Source: Pseudomonas sp. 6D_7.1_Bac1 (GTDB lineage: Bacteria > Pseudomonadota > Gammaproteobacteria > Pseudomonadales > Pseudomonadaceae). From it: a stretch of DNA of 64,000 nucleotides. Position numbers and translations under genes: made by a program. The notes beneath the pieces are model-generated. The model ran no database searches and was not told the origin of the DNA. It saw only the letters and a program-made list of their open reading frames with translations. Of the stretch, positions 9,094 to 18,563 are shown piece by piece. How positions within the stretch are numbered: position 1 is the first letter of the stretch; each line of letters begins with the position of its first letter. The DNA is taken from contig NZ_JANLNW010000084.1 of NCBI RefSeq assembly GCF_025465945.1, positions 124,001 to 188,000 on the forward strand. The letters are read 5' to 3'.

Positions 9094-9906
9094 TCAGCTC
9101 AGCTCTAGCCAGATCGGCGCATGATCCGATGGTTTTTCCATGCCGCGCAGTTCGTAGTCGACACCGGCCGCCTTGACCCGTGGCAACAGCCCCTGGGACG
9201 CCATGATCAAGTCGATACGCAGGCCGCGCTTGGGTTCGTCTTCAAAGCCACGGCTGCGGTAGTCGAACCAGCTGAAGCGATCCGTCACGTCCGGGTTCAG
9301 GTGACGGAAGCTGTCCACCAGCCCCCAGTTCTTCAAGCGGGCCATCCACTCGCGTTCTTCCGGCAAGAAGCTGCATTTACCGGTTTTCAGCCAGCGTTTC
9401 ATGTTGTCCGGGCCGATGCCGATGTCACAGTCTTCCGGGGAAATGTTCACGTCACCCATCACCACCAGCGGCTGGTCATTGCTGAACTCGGTTTCAAGCA
9501 GCGTCTGCAAGTCGTTGTAGAAGCGCTCTTTGGCCGGGAACTTGGTCGGGTGGTCGCGGTTTTCACCTTGTGGGAAATAGCCGTTCATGATGGTCACCGG
9601 CACGCCGTTGGCATCGGCGAATGTGCCCCAGATGAAGCGGCGCTGAGCGTCTTCTTCATCGCTGGCAAAGCCTTTGTGCAGCGCGAGCGGCTCCTGACGC
9701 GACAGCAGGGCGACGCCGTAATGGCCTTTTTGGCCGTGGTAATACACGTGATAGCCCAGCGCCTGGACCTCGGCGAGCGGGAACTGGTCGTCATGCACCT
9801 TGGTTTCCTGCAAACCGATGACGTCCGGCTGGTGCTTCTCGATCAGTGCCGCCAGCTGATGGGGGCGGGCGCGCAGGCCATTGATGTTGAACGAGACGAT
9901 CTTCAT
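9094..9906 (-). CDS. xthA: Exodeoxyribonuclease III
   Basis: A 270-residue AP endonuclease and 3'-5' exonuclease of base-excision repair. The start at 9906 gives the canonical N-terminus MKIVSFNINGLRAR. The longer open frame upstream has no family counterpart. Metal and catalytic residues of the EEP fold are seen in LQETKVHD (Glu), MGDVNISPEDCD (Asp/Asn), RIDLIMAS and the C-terminal SDHAPIWLEL (Asp-His). The length is that of bacterial XthA. It is monocistronic and convergent with lolE. Confidence 0.96.
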   Translation of the reverse strand: MKIVSFNINGLRARPHQLAALIEKHQPDVIGLQETKVHDDQFPLAEVQALGYHVYYHGQKGHYGVALLSRQEPLALHKGFASDEEDAQRRFIWGTFADANGVPVTIMNGYFPQGENRDHPTKFPAKERFYNDLQTLLETEFSNDQPLVVMGDVNISPEDCDIGIGPDNMKRWLKTGKCSFLPEEREWMARLKNWGLVDSFRHLNPDVTDRFSWFDYRSRGFEDEPKRGLRIDLIMASQGLLPRVKAAGVDYELRGMEKPSDHAPIWLELS

Positions 9907-10041
9907 GGTCGGCAGTCCTGGCAAAACTGCGATGCTAGCTGACATGTACGAAGTCAGCCAGCGTGGCGGTAGGTCAGATGCACTGCTAATGTCCTTTAGT
10001 GTAGGAACGATCACCGCTGCGCCGGGTTCGTACTAAGCCTT

Positions 10042-10200
10042 GTAGCAGCTGCCGAGCCTGCGAGGCTGCGTTCGAGGACGAAGTCCTCGCAAATCCTGAA
10101 TCCACGTTTTACCTGGAAAAACGCGCTGCCTGATTCAACGACTGCTTCGCCCGAGCGCGGACCGAGCCGAACGCAGCCTCGCAGGCTCGGCAGCTGCTAC
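10042..10200. repeat. Long inverted repeat pair (GTAGCAGCTGCCGAGC family)
   Basis: Left arm 10042-10074 and right arm 10168-10200 are perfect 33-nt reverse complements, about 93 nt apart. The family is the same as 21384-21527 and differs from the GTGGGAGCGAGC family. It fills most of the 338-nt gap between xthA and the GNAT gene; the rest of the gap shows no coding region. The inner segment also has shorter complementary parts (CGAGGACGAAGTCCTCG). Confidence 0.85.
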
Positions 10201-10244
10201 GGGAGCAGTCCTGCACCGCATTTCAACGGGGGAGATAAGCCGTC

Positions 10245-10895
10245 ATGCCTGAAACCTCTAACACGATTGCCGACGTTCATAGGCTCGACAGTGGCTATTC
10301 GCACGAAGCACGCTCCTTGCTGTACCACGCCTATCGGCATGAGCCGACGTTCAAGTTTCTGTTCGAAGCCGAGCGCCCTGGCTACGAACACCGGATCCGG
10401 GCCACCGTACGCGAACTGGTCGAACAGCATTTTGTGCAGGAATTACCGGCGATCGGCCTGCTGATCAATGACCGGCTGATCGGCATTGCGCTGATCGCGC
10501 CGCCGCAACGTCGCCTGGGCATCACCGAGAGCTGGGCCTGGCGCTTGCGGATGGTGCTCAGCACCGGATTGCGTTGCACCCGACGTTATCTGGAGTACCA
10601 CGCGGCGGTGGCGGCCTGCATGCCATCGGACTCGGTGCATGTGTTGCCGTTGCTGGGAATTCATCCGGAATTTCAAGGCAAGCATTTCGGCGAGCAGTTG
10701 CTTGAGGCCGTGCATAACTGGTGCGCTGTCGATGAGCATTCCCAAGGCGTGGTACTCGACACGGGAAATCCGCGTTATCTGGAGTTCTATAAGCGTCAGG
10801 GGTATGAGGAAATTGGCGAGGTGGCTGTAGGGCCTGTTCTCGAACACGTGTTTTTTCATGCCAATCCGCAGGTGCTGCACAGCGCAACGGGCTGA
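10245..10895 (+). CDS. GNAT-family N-acetyltransferase
   Basis: A 216-residue protein. The acetyl-CoA-binding motif A is seen at LLGIHPEFQGKHFGEQLLEAV, written here as its two halves LLGIHPEFQGK and HFGEQLLEAV, followed by the typical NPRYLEFYKRQGYEEIG (motif B). The N-terminal half, rich in Arg and aromatic residues, resembles the variable acceptor domain of stand-alone GNATs. The substrate is not recognisable. A GGGGGAG ribosome site lies 12 nt before the ATG. The gene sits alone between a repeat pair and tamA. Confidence 0.85.
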   Translation: MPETSNTIADVHRLDSGYSHEARSLLYHAYRHEPTFKFLFEAERPGYEHRIRATVRELVEQHFVQELPAIGLLINDRLIGIALIAPPQRRLGITESWAWRLRMVLSTGLRCTRRYLEYHAAVAACMPSDSVHVLPLLGIHPEFQGKHFGEQLLEAVHNWCAVDEHSQGVVLDTGNPRYLEFYKRQGYEEIGEVAVGPVLEHVFFHANPQVLHSATG

Positions 10896-10960
10896 GGCCG
10901 AACTTTTGTTCAGATTGTTCGCGCGATCACGCTCCCACGCTCGTGATAGCATCCGCGCCT

Positions 10961-12688
10961 ATGAAGTTTCCAGGAAGATTTACCAGCGGCGTGCTCGTGC
11001 TGTTCAGCAGCGTAGCGGCCCTGGCGCAAAGTGAATTGGACGTCAGGATCAAACCGTCCAACGATGAACTGAAGGCCAATATAGAGGGCTATATCGGCGG
11101 CCTTGGCGATCGCGATGAAGAAGCCTTGTTGCGTTTTCGTCGTGGTGCCGAAGAACAGGCGCGCAAGGCCGCCCAGGCCTTGGGTTATTACCAGCCCCAT
11201 ATAGAAAGCGAAGTCAAAAACGGCAAGTCGCCACAGTTGGTGTTGAACATCGACCCCGGCGAGCCGGTGCGTTTGCGCAACGTGACCATTCGTGTCGACG
11301 GTCCGGCGGCCGCCCTCAAATCCTTTCGTGTGCCCAAGAGCGACCTGCTTAAATCCGGGGCGGTGCTTAATCACGGCCATTATGAAGACGCCAAGCGGCT
11401 GATCCAGAATCAGGCGTCGCGTTTTGGCTTTTTCAGTGGGCGCTTTACCAGCCAGAAGTTATTGGTCGACCCCCGGGCCGGTGTCGCGGATATCGAACTG
11501 ATTTACGACAGCGGCCCGCGTTATGCCTTGGGCAAGGTCAGTTTTACCGGCGATACACCGTTTGACGAAGACCTGCTGCAACGTATGGTGCCGTTCAAGA
11601 GCGGTGCCCCGTATGACTCCGAACAGATCGCCGAGCTCAATCAAGCGTTGCAATCGAGCGGCTATTTCGACGCGGTGCGGGTTGATGCGGCACCGACCGC
11701 TGCGGCCAACGATGTGATTCCGGTGACGGTCAAACTCGACACGCGCAAGCCGCGCACCATGGGCCTGGGGCTGGGCTTTTCCACTGACGTCGGGCCGCGG
11801 GCCAAGGCCAACTGGACCCGGCACTGGGTCAACGCTGAAGGTCACAGTTATGGCTGGGAAGCGGAAGTCTCGGCACCACGGCAGAACGTCGGCCTCTGGT
11901 ACGACGTGCCACTGGATCCGCCGCTCACCGACAAACTGCGCTTTGCCGGTGGTTATCAATATGAAGAACTGGCCAACACCCAAAGCCTGAGCAAATTGCT
12001 GACCCTCGGCCCTGAATGGCACAGCAAGTTGCCCAGCGGCTGGCAGCGGGTGATTTCGTTGAAATGGCAGCGTGAGGAATACCGTCTTGGCGACGATTCG
12101 GGCCTGAGTACCTTGCTGATGCCAGGCATCAGTTACTCCTACCTGCGCAGCGACAACCGCATCGATCCGCACAATGGCTATCGCCTGCAATTCGAGAGCA
12201 AGGTGGCCAAGGAAGGGTTGGGGTCGGACACCAATGTGCTGTATGGCACCGCATTGGTCAAAGGCATCACCACGGTGTGGGACAACCATCGGTTCCTCGG
12301 TCGTGCACAGTTCGGAGGCAGTGCCACCAACGGCTATCAATCCGTACCGCCGTCATTGCGTTTCTTCGCCGGTGGCGATCAGAGCGTGCGCGGTTACGAC
12401 TATCAGAGCTTGTCCCCGAAAAACTCCGCCGGCGATCGGGTGGGCGGGCGTTACATGGTGGCTGGCAGCGTCGAGTATCAATACTCCATCGCCGAAAAAT
12501 GGCGGATCGCAACCTTCGTCGATCAGGGCAACTCGTTCAACACGCTGGAATTGCCGAGCCTCAAGACCGGGGTCGGTATCGGCGTGCGTTGGGTTTCGCC
12601 CGTCGGGCCGATCCGCCTCGACCTGGCCCATGCGCTGGATGATCCCGGCGGTATTCGTTTGCACTTTTCCATGGGGCCTGAGCTGTGA
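10961..12688 (+). CDS. tamA: Translocation and assembly module subunit TamA
   Basis: A 575-residue Omp85-family outer-membrane protein. A signal peptide (MKFPGRFTSGVLVLF...LAQS) is followed by three POTRA-like domains covering roughly residues 25-265, then a 16-strand barrel ending in the aromatic terminus LHFSMGPEL. The Omp85 signature appears as SVRGYDYQSLSP. TamA inserts certain autotransporters and, with TamB, supports lipid transport to the outer membrane. I chose ATG 10961 rather than an upstream in-frame ATG because it gives a clean signal peptide. Its stop overlaps the tamB start. Confidence 0.95.
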   Translation: MKFPGRFTSGVLVLFSSVAALAQSELDVRIKPSNDELKANIEGYIGGLGDRDEEALLRFRRGAEEQARKAAQALGYYQPHIESEVKNGKSPQLVLNIDPGEPVRLRNVTIRVDGPAAALKSFRVPKSDLLKSGAVLNHGHYEDAKRLIQNQASRFGFFSGRFTSQKLLVDPRAGVADIELIYDSGPRYALGKVSFTGDTPFDEDLLQRMVPFKSGAPYDSEQIAELNQALQSSGYFDAVRVDAAPTAAANDVIPVTVKLDTRKPRTMGLGLGFSTDVGPRAKANWTRHWVNAEGHSYGWEAEVSAPRQNVGLWYDVPLDPPLTDKLRFAGGYQYEELANTQSLSKLLTLGPEWHSKLPSGWQRVISLKWQREEYRLGDDSGLSTLLMPGISYSYLRSDNRIDPHNGYRLQFESKVAKEGLGSDTNVLYGTALVKGITTVWDNHRFLGRAQFGGSATNGYQSVPPSLRFFAGGDQSVRGYDYQSLSPKNSAGDRVGGRYMVAGSVEYQYSIAEKWRIATFVDQGNSFNTLELPSLKTGVGIGVRWVSPVGPIRLDLAHALDDPGGIRLHFSMGPEL

Positions 12689-15600
12689 AGCGTGGTTTGA
12701 AAATAGCGCTGCTGGCGGTGCTCTCGCTGGTGGTGTTGCTGGTACTGACAGTGAGCACTTTGCTCGGTACGCAAGCCGGCAGCCGTTGGGCTTTGGACCA
12801 GGTGCCGGGTTTGACCGTGGAGAATTTCCAGGGGCGCCTGGGCGGCCAGTGGAGTGCCGATCATCTGCTGTGGCAGCAAGCGGGCAGTCGGGTTGAACTG
12901 AGCAAGCCAGTGTTCGCCTGGTCGCCACTGTGTCTGCTACGCATGACGGTGTGCATCGAGCAATTGAAGGCTCAGCAGGTGATTTTGCAATTTGCCCCGA
13001 GCAGCGAAACCAGCAGCGGGCCGATCAGCCTGCCCGAGCTGAAGCTACCGGTGGCAATCCAGTTGGGCGAGGTGCAAATCGGTAGCTTGTTGCTCAACGG
13101 CAGCGAGCAGCTCAAAGACTTGCAACTGGCCGCGCACTGGACTGCCAAGGGCTTGCAGATCGATTCCGTTCACCTGCAACGCGATGACCTCAGCCTGGAC
13201 CTGTCCGGGCTGCTGCAACCGACCGGCAACTGGTCGCTCAGCGCCGAAGGCAAACTGACGTTGCCGGCGCCGGGTAAAACACCCTGGGCGCTGGCGCTGA
13301 AGATTGACGGCGAGCTGCTGAAAACCCTGAACCTCAATGCCGACAGCAGCGGCTATCTGCAAGGTCAGTTGACGGGCGAGCTGCAACCGTTGGCGGAGAA
13401 CCTGCCGGCCAAACTGCGGATTACCGCCGATGGCTTCAAGGCCAGTGCTGATCTGCCGGACACCTTGCAGCTCAACCAGTTGGAACTGACTGGCAACGGC
13501 GACCTGAAAAACGGTTACCAGCTACTCGGCAAGGCCACGTTACCGGCCGAGCAGGGGCCGGTCGCATTACTGTTGCAAGGCAAGGTCGACGCCAAGGGCG
13601 CGCAGATCGCCGGGCTTGATCTGAGCGCCAGCGACACGCAAAGCCTGAAACTGACCGGGCAACTCGATTGGTCCGAGGGCCTGAGTGCCGAGGTGAAAAT
13701 CGATTGGCTGGATTTTCCCTGGCATCGGCTTTACCCGCTGATCGGCGAACCTCAGGTGGCGTTGCGCAGTTTCAATGGTGAAGTGTCCTACCGTGACGGC
13801 AACTATCTGGGCAACTTCAAGGCGGCGCTGGATGGCCCGGCCGGAGTGTTCAGCCTGAGCAGCCCGTTCAGCGGCGACCTGACAAAAATCTTCCTGCCGG
13901 AATTCAAACTGGTCGCCGGGCAGGGCAAGGCTGAAGGGCATTTGAACCTGCAATTCGCCGATGGCATCGCCTGGGACACTGCGCTGGATCTGTCGGCGAT
14001 CAACCCGGCGTACTGGCTGGCGGAGTTACCGGGAACCCTGGCCGGTCCGTTGCGCAGCCAGGGTGAAATGAAACATTCACACCTGAACCTCAACGCCGAC
14101 CTTGACCTCAAGGGCAAGCTGCGCGGTCAGCCGGCAATCCTGCAAGCCAAGGCCGATGGCGCGGGTGAGCGCTGGAACCTGAGCGCACTGCACATCCGTC
14201 TCGGCGACAACCGCATTGATGGCAGCGGCAGCCTGCAACAGAAGCTCGCCGGCCAGATCGACATCAAGGCACCACGTCTCGGCCAGCTTTGGCCACAGTT
14301 GCGCGGTCAGCTCAACGGTCGGGTCGACGTCGCCGGCAACCTCAAGGCACCGCAAGGTAAACTCAGCCTGCAAGGCATGCAGTTGGCGTTCGACGATAAT
14401 CGCCTGCAAAGCCTGAACCTCGACGCCAACCTCGACGGTGCGCAACGGGCGAAGATCGACCTCAAGGGCAGCGGCATTCAGGCCGGCGACACTCAATTGG
14501 GCACGCTGACTGCCAACGCTCAGGGTGATATCAAAAGCCAGAAGCTGCAACTGGATCTGCAAGGCCCGTTGCTGAAACTGGCGCTGGGCCTGGACGGTAA
14601 TCTGGACAAAGGCAATTGGCGTGGACGTTTGGCCAGTGGCGACATACAGGCCGGCGGTCAGGACTGGAAGCTGCAAAATCCGGCAAAAATCGAACGCCTG
14701 GCCGATGGCAAGCTGACCTTTGGCGCCCATTGCTGGATGTCCGGGCCGGCCAGCCTGTGCGGTGAAGACCAGCGGCTGATGCCCGAGCCGAAACTGCGTT
14801 ACCACCTCAAACAGTTCCCAATCGACAGCCTCGCGCAATGGCTGCCCAAAGACTTCGCCTGGCAGGGCAAGCTCAACGCCGATGTGCAACTCGACCTGCC
14901 GGCCAGCGGCCCGAAAGGTCAGATCATGATTGATGCCAGCGGCGGCACGCTGCGCATGAAGGAAAAGGATCAGTGGCTGGACTTCCCATACCAGACGCTG
15001 AAACTGACCAGTGCCCTCAACCCGAAACGCATCGACACGCAGCTCGACTTCGTTGGCGGCAAGTTGGGTGAGCTGATGGTTCAGGCGCAGATTAATCCTT
15101 TACCCAAAAGCAAACCCCTGAGTGGCTCGTTCCGTTTGAGCGGTCTGGACCTGTCGGTGGCGCGACCGTTCGTGCCGATGGTCGAGAAGCTGACCGGGCG
15201 CTTGAATGGTAGCGGCAGTTTGTCGGGCGGGCTCCTGGCGCCGCAGGTCAATGGCAACCTGACCCTCAGTGACGGTGAAATCTCCGGGCCGCAACTGCCG
15301 ACGCGTTTCGAGGCGTTGCAGCTTCAGGCGCAGATTGCCGGTGAAAGCGTGCAGCTCAACGGCGGCTGGAAAAGCGGCAAGGCCGGGCAGGGCAGCTTGA
15401 GCGGGCATGTTTCCTGGGGCCAGGCATTGGTGGTGGATCTGAGCCTTAAAGGCACGCATCTGCCGGTGACGGTGGAGCCGTACGCGGTGCTGGAAGTGGC
15501 ACCGGACCTGAAAATCTCGATCAACAACGACAAGCTGGCGATTGCCGGCCAGGTGCACGTGCCCACGGGCGAGATCACCGTGCGTGAGTTGCCGCCGTCG

Positions 15601-16356
15601 ACGGTCAAGGTCTCCGATGACACGGTGGTCGTCGGCCACCAGACTGAAGAGGGCAAACCGCCGATGGCCATGGCGATGGATATCGACGTGGTGGTGGGCG
15701 AAGACAAACTCAGCTTTGCCGGTTTCGGTCTGACTGCGAACCTGCAAGGCCAGGTGCACATCGGCGACAACATGGACACCCGTGGCGAGCTCTGGCTCAA
15801 CGATGGCCGTTATCGCGCCTATGGCCAGCGTCTGACGGTACGGCGTGCGCGGCTGTTGTTCGCCGGGCCTATCGATCAGCCGTATCTGGACATCGAAGCG
15901 GTGCGCCAGACCGACGACGTGATCGCCGGTATTCGCCTGAGCGGCAGCGCCGAGCAACCCACCACGCAGATCTTCTCGGAGCCGGCGATGAGCCAGGAAC
16001 AGGCGTTGTCCTATCTGGTGCTCGGTCGCCCACTGACCAGCAATGGCGAAGACAACAACATGCTTGCTCAAGCCGCGTTGGGACTGGGCTTGATGGGCAG
16101 TTCCGACCTGACCGGCAGTTTGGCCAAGGATTTGGGCATTCAGGACTTCCAGCTCGACACCCAGGGCAGCGGCACCACCACCAGCGTGGTGGCCAGCGGC
16201 AATCTTTCCGAGAAGCTCAGTTTGCGTTACGGCGTCGGCGTGTTCGAGCCGGCCAACACCATCGCCTTGCGCTACAAACTGAGCAAAATGGTCTACCTGG
16301 AAGCCGCCAGCGGCATCGCCAGCTCGCTGGATATCTTCTACAAGCGGGATTTTTAA
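12685..16356 (+). CDS. tamB: Translocation and assembly module subunit TamB
   Basis: A 1223-residue AsmA-like envelope-spanning protein. One N-terminal transmembrane anchor (residues about 7-30) is followed by a very long periplasmic repetitive beta-structure of the bridge type, rich in LxLxG patterns. The conserved C-terminal TamB (DUF490) domain comprises about the last 350 residues, with MAMDIDVVVGEDKLSF, DTRGELWLNDGRY and a barrel-like ending FYKRDF. It pairs with TamA. Bridge proteins of this class are thought to conduct phospholipids between membranes. The GTG start overlaps the tamA stop in GTGA, so translation is coupled. Confidence 0.95.
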   Translation: MKRGLKIALLAVLSLVVLLVLTVSTLLGTQAGSRWALDQVPGLTVENFQGRLGGQWSADHLLWQQAGSRVELSKPVFAWSPLCLLRMTVCIEQLKAQQVILQFAPSSETSSGPISLPELKLPVAIQLGEVQIGSLLLNGSEQLKDLQLAAHWTAKGLQIDSVHLQRDDLSLDLSGLLQPTGNWSLSAEGKLTLPAPGKTPWALALKIDGELLKTLNLNADSSGYLQGQLTGELQPLAENLPAKLRITADGFKASADLPDTLQLNQLELTGNGDLKNGYQLLGKATLPAEQGPVALLLQGKVDAKGAQIAGLDLSASDTQSLKLTGQLDWSEGLSAEVKIDWLDFPWHRLYPLIGEPQVALRSFNGEVSYRDGNYLGNFKAALDGPAGVFSLSSPFSGDLTKIFLPEFKLVAGQGKAEGHLNLQFADGIAWDTALDLSAINPAYWLAELPGTLAGPLRSQGEMKHSHLNLNADLDLKGKLRGQPAILQAKADGAGERWNLSALHIRLGDNRIDGSGSLQQKLAGQIDIKAPRLGQLWPQLRGQLNGRVDVAGNLKAPQGKLSLQGMQLAFDDNRLQSLNLDANLDGAQRAKIDLKGSGIQAGDTQLGTLTANAQGDIKSQKLQLDLQGPLLKLALGLDGNLDKGNWRGRLASGDIQAGGQDWKLQNPAKIERLADGKLTFGAHCWMSGPASLCGEDQRLMPEPKLRYHLKQFPIDSLAQWLPKDFAWQGKLNADVQLDLPASGPKGQIMIDASGGTLRMKEKDQWLDFPYQTLKLTSALNPKRIDTQLDFVGGKLGELMVQAQINPLPKSKPLSGSFRLSGLDLSVARPFVPMVEKLTGRLNGSGSLSGGLLAPQVNGNLTLSDGEISGPQLPTRFEALQLQAQIAGESVQLNGGWKSGKAGQGSLSGHVSWGQALVVDLSLKGTHLPVTVEPYAVLEVAPDLKISINNDKLAIAGQVHVPTGEITVRELPPSTVKVSDDTVVVGHQTEEGKPPMAMAMDIDVVVGEDKLSFAGFGLTANLQGQVHIGDNMDTRGELWLNDGRYRAYGQRLTVRRARLLFAGPIDQPYLDIEAVRQTDDVIAGIRLSGSAEQPTTQIFSEPAMSQEQALSYLVLGRPLTSNGEDNNMLAQAALGLGLMGSSDLTGSLAKDLGIQDFQLDTQGSGTTTSVVASGNLSEKLSLRYGVGVFEPANTIALRYKLSKMVYLEAASGIASSLDIFYKRDF

Positions 16357-16390
16357 TCCCCTTTCTTTCAAATACACCGAGTCGCTCTAA

Positions 16391-16452
16391 TCGCGAGCAG
16401 GCTCGCTCCCACAGGGATTTCGCTGAACCCGTGGGAGCGAGCCTGCTCGCGA
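16391..16452. repeat. REP-type inverted pair after tamB
   Basis: TCGCGAGCAGGCTCGCTCCCAC (16391-16412) and its exact reverse complement (16431-16452) are separated by 18 nt. It is the same family as 1554-1639 but with the arms in the opposite relative orientation. Confidence 0.85.
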
Positions 16453-16532
16453 TGGCCGCGCTGCGGTCGTCGATCCGAAGCAACTTCCCCTCGCCATTTA
16501 TCACCCAATTACAAAGCCACCTAACTATTACG

Positions 16533-16560
16533 TTGACATTCGCTGCCTAGGCAGTAACAT
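16533..16560 (+). promoter_or_regulatory. Sigma-70 promoter of the efflux operon
   Basis: -35 TTGACA (16533-16538, perfect) and -10 TAACAT (16555-16560), 16-nt spacer. The predicted transcript starts near 16567, about 36 nt before the MarR ATG. The first palindromic operator fills the spacer. Confidence 0.7.
16543..16554. promoter_or_regulatory. MarR operator copy 1
   Basis: The perfect 12-bp palindrome CTGCCTAGGCAG sits exactly between -35 and -10. A repressor bound here would block RNA polymerase. It is identical to copy 2. Confidence 0.75.
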
Positions 16561-16575
16561 CTAGACATACATTCC

Positions 16576-16587
16576 CTGCCTAGGCAG
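16576..16587. promoter_or_regulatory. MarR operator copy 2
   Basis: A second perfect CTGCCTAGGCAG, 33 bp (about three helical turns) downstream of copy 1, so both dimers would lie on one DNA face. It is 15 nt before the MarR ATG and falls in the transcribed leader. Confidence 0.75.
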
Positions 16588-16602
16588 CTAACGGGTGGTC
16601 AG

Positions 16603-17076
16603 ATGAAGCATTTCTCGCCGGACGATTTCCACAATTGCCATCTCGGTCTGCTGCTGGGGCGCGCCGCGCTGCTCAAGGACCGGATCATCGACACGCACAT
16701 GGAACCCCACGGCATCACCGCCGCGCAGTTCAAGGTGCTGATCATCATGGCTCAGTTCGGTGTCGATACCCCGGCCGAACTGTGCCGGCACCTGTCCCTG
16801 GACAGCGGCTCAATGACCCGCATGCTCGATCGTCTGGAACAGAAGGGGTTTCTCGTCCGTCAACGCTCTGAAGGCGACCGCCGTCAGGTGCAGTTGGTGC
16901 TGACCGAGGAAGGCCAGAAGCTGGCTGATCTCCTGCCGCACATCGGCGCTGACGCCATGAACGAACTGGCAGGTGCCATCACGCCAGAAGAGTTGAAAAC
17001 CCTGGAACAGATACTGACGAAGATTTTGCTGGCAGCCGGTGACTCGATCACCTTGCTGCGGGTAGGTGACAAATGA
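16603..17076 (+). CDS. MarR-family transcriptional repressor of the efflux operon
   Basis: A 157-residue winged-helix regulator. The DNA-binding core is seen as TPAELCRHLSLDSGSMTRMLDRLEQKGFL, here noted by its parts TPAELCRHL (helix 2/3) and SGSMTRMLDRLEQKG (recognition helix), with the wing RQRSEGDRRQVQL. Terminal helices form the dimer interface. Cys12 and Cys61 could be redox-reactive but nothing proves it. It is the first gene of a four-gene operon with an outer-membrane factor, fusion protein and DHA2 pump, matching the emrRAB plan in which the regulator represses its own operon and is released by pump substrates. Its stop overlaps the next start (ATGA). Confidence 0.93.
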   Translation: MKHFSPDDFHNCHLGLLLGRAALLKDRIIDTHMEPHGITAAQFKVLIIMAQFGVDTPAELCRHLSLDSGSMTRMLDRLEQKGFLVRQRSEGDRRQVQLVLTEEGQKLADLLPHIGADAMNELAGAITPEELKTLEQILTKILLAAGDSITLLRVGDK

Positions 17077-18548
17077 GCAGTAAAACCTTGCGTACCGGTC
17101 TGAGCCTGGTGCTGTTGGCCATGAGCCTGGCCGGGTGTGCCAGCTACAGCGGTCTGAACACCCAAGGCGTGAGCCTTGATGCGAAAACCCTCAAGGCCGG
17201 GCAGTCCCTCAACGGTGTCACCTTGTCGCCTGCGGCGTGGCCGAAAAGCGACTGGTGGAAAAGCCTTGGTGACCCACAGCTCGACGGTCTGATCCGCGAA
17301 GCCCTGCACGACAGCCCGGACATGCAGATTGCCGACGCCCGCGCCCACCAGGCCAGTGCCGCCGCTTATGCCGCCGACGCCGCGCGGATGCCGACCCTCG
17401 ACGCCAGCGCCAGTGTCAGCCGCTCGCGCCTGGCCCGTGACCAGGACCCGACCGGAAGGGGGGGCACTTACGCCACGGTGCGCACTATCGGCGTCAGCTT
17501 CAATTACACCTTCGACCTCTGGGGCGGCCAGCGTGCCACCTGGGAAGCCGCGCTGGGCCAGGCCCGTGCTGCTGAAGTCGATCAGCAAGCCGCGCAGCTG
17601 ACCTTGTCGGCCGACGTCGCCCGCGCTTACAGCAACCTCGGGCAGGCGCATATTGTTTATGACCTGGCTAACGACGACCTCAAGCGCACCCGGCAAATGC
17701 TCGATCTGAGCCAGCGTCGTCTGAGCTCCGGCATCGACAGCCAATACCAGTACCAGCAAACCGAAAGCCTGGAAGCCAGTTCCGAAGCGACCCTGATCGA
17801 CGCCGAGAAAAACCTCCAGAGCGCAAAAATCGCCCTGGCCGTGCTGCTCGGTAAAGGTCCGGATCGTGGCAATGAAATCGCCCGGCCAAAAGTCCTTCAG
17901 GCCAGTGCCGTGGCGTTGCCATCGACATTGCCCGCCGAGTTGCTCGGTCGTCGCCCGGACCTGATCGCTGCGCGCTGGCGGGTCGAGGCAGCGAGCAAAA
18001 ACATCGACGCCGGTAAAACAAAGTTCTACCCGAACCTCAACCTGAGCGCTGCCGCCGGTGCCGAGTCGTTGTTGGGTGACGCGATGTTTGGCTCGGCGAG
18101 CCGCTTCTTCAATATTGTGCCAACCGTGTCGTTGCCGATCTTCGATGGCGGTCGCTTGCGCGCCAACCTCGATGCGCGGGACGCCGACTACGACCTCGCC
18201 GTCGCGCAGTACAACAAGACTCTGGTGAAAGCGTTGGGGGATGTCAGCGACACCATCTCCCAACTGCGTGACATAGGGCGGCAGATCGGTGCGCAGCAAC
18301 ACTCCACCGACATTGCCCAGGATTCTTACAACACAGTGGTCCAGCGTTACGGCTCCGGCATCGGCAACTACCTGGACGTGCTCAGCATCGAGCAGCAATT
18401 GCTCCAGGCCCAGCGTCAGCTGGCGAACCTGAATGCCGAGCAGATCGACCTGTCGATTCAACTGATGCAGGCACTGGGCGGCGGGTTTCAAGCCGACACC
18501 CTGGCCGCGGCCAACCCATCCCCAGCGCCCGCCACGCTGAATCAATAA
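17073..18548 (+). CDS. Outer-membrane efflux lipoprotein (TolC/NodT family)
   Basis: A 491-residue outer-membrane factor. The signal peptide has a lipobox LAGC (Cys22), so the mature protein is lipid-anchored, as in OprM-like and NodT-type factors. Two repeated OEP halves are visible, each with long alpha-hairpin segments and DLWGGQRATWEAA / PIFDGGRLRANLDARDADYDLA blocks. It forms the trimeric exit duct for the pump. The start overlaps the MarR stop, and the fusion protein follows after 15 nt. Confidence 0.95.
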   Translation: MSSKTLRTGLSLVLLAMSLAGCASYSGLNTQGVSLDAKTLKAGQSLNGVTLSPAAWPKSDWWKSLGDPQLDGLIREALHDSPDMQIADARAHQASAAAYAADAARMPTLDASASVSRSRLARDQDPTGRGGTYATVRTIGVSFNYTFDLWGGQRATWEAALGQARAAEVDQQAAQLTLSADVARAYSNLGQAHIVYDLANDDLKRTRQMLDLSQRRLSSGIDSQYQYQQTESLEASSEATLIDAEKNLQSAKIALAVLLGKGPDRGNEIARPKVLQASAVALPSTLPAELLGRRPDLIAARWRVEAASKNIDAGKTKFYPNLNLSAAAGAESLLGDAMFGSASRFFNIVPTVSLPIFDGGRLRANLDARDADYDLAVAQYNKTLVKALGDVSDTISQLRDIGRQIGAQQHSTDIAQDSYNTVVQRYGSGIGNYLDVLSIEQQLLQAQRQLANLNAEQIDLSIQLMQALGGGFQADTLAAANPSPAPATLNQ

Positions 18549-18563
18549 TTCAAGGTACTTGTC

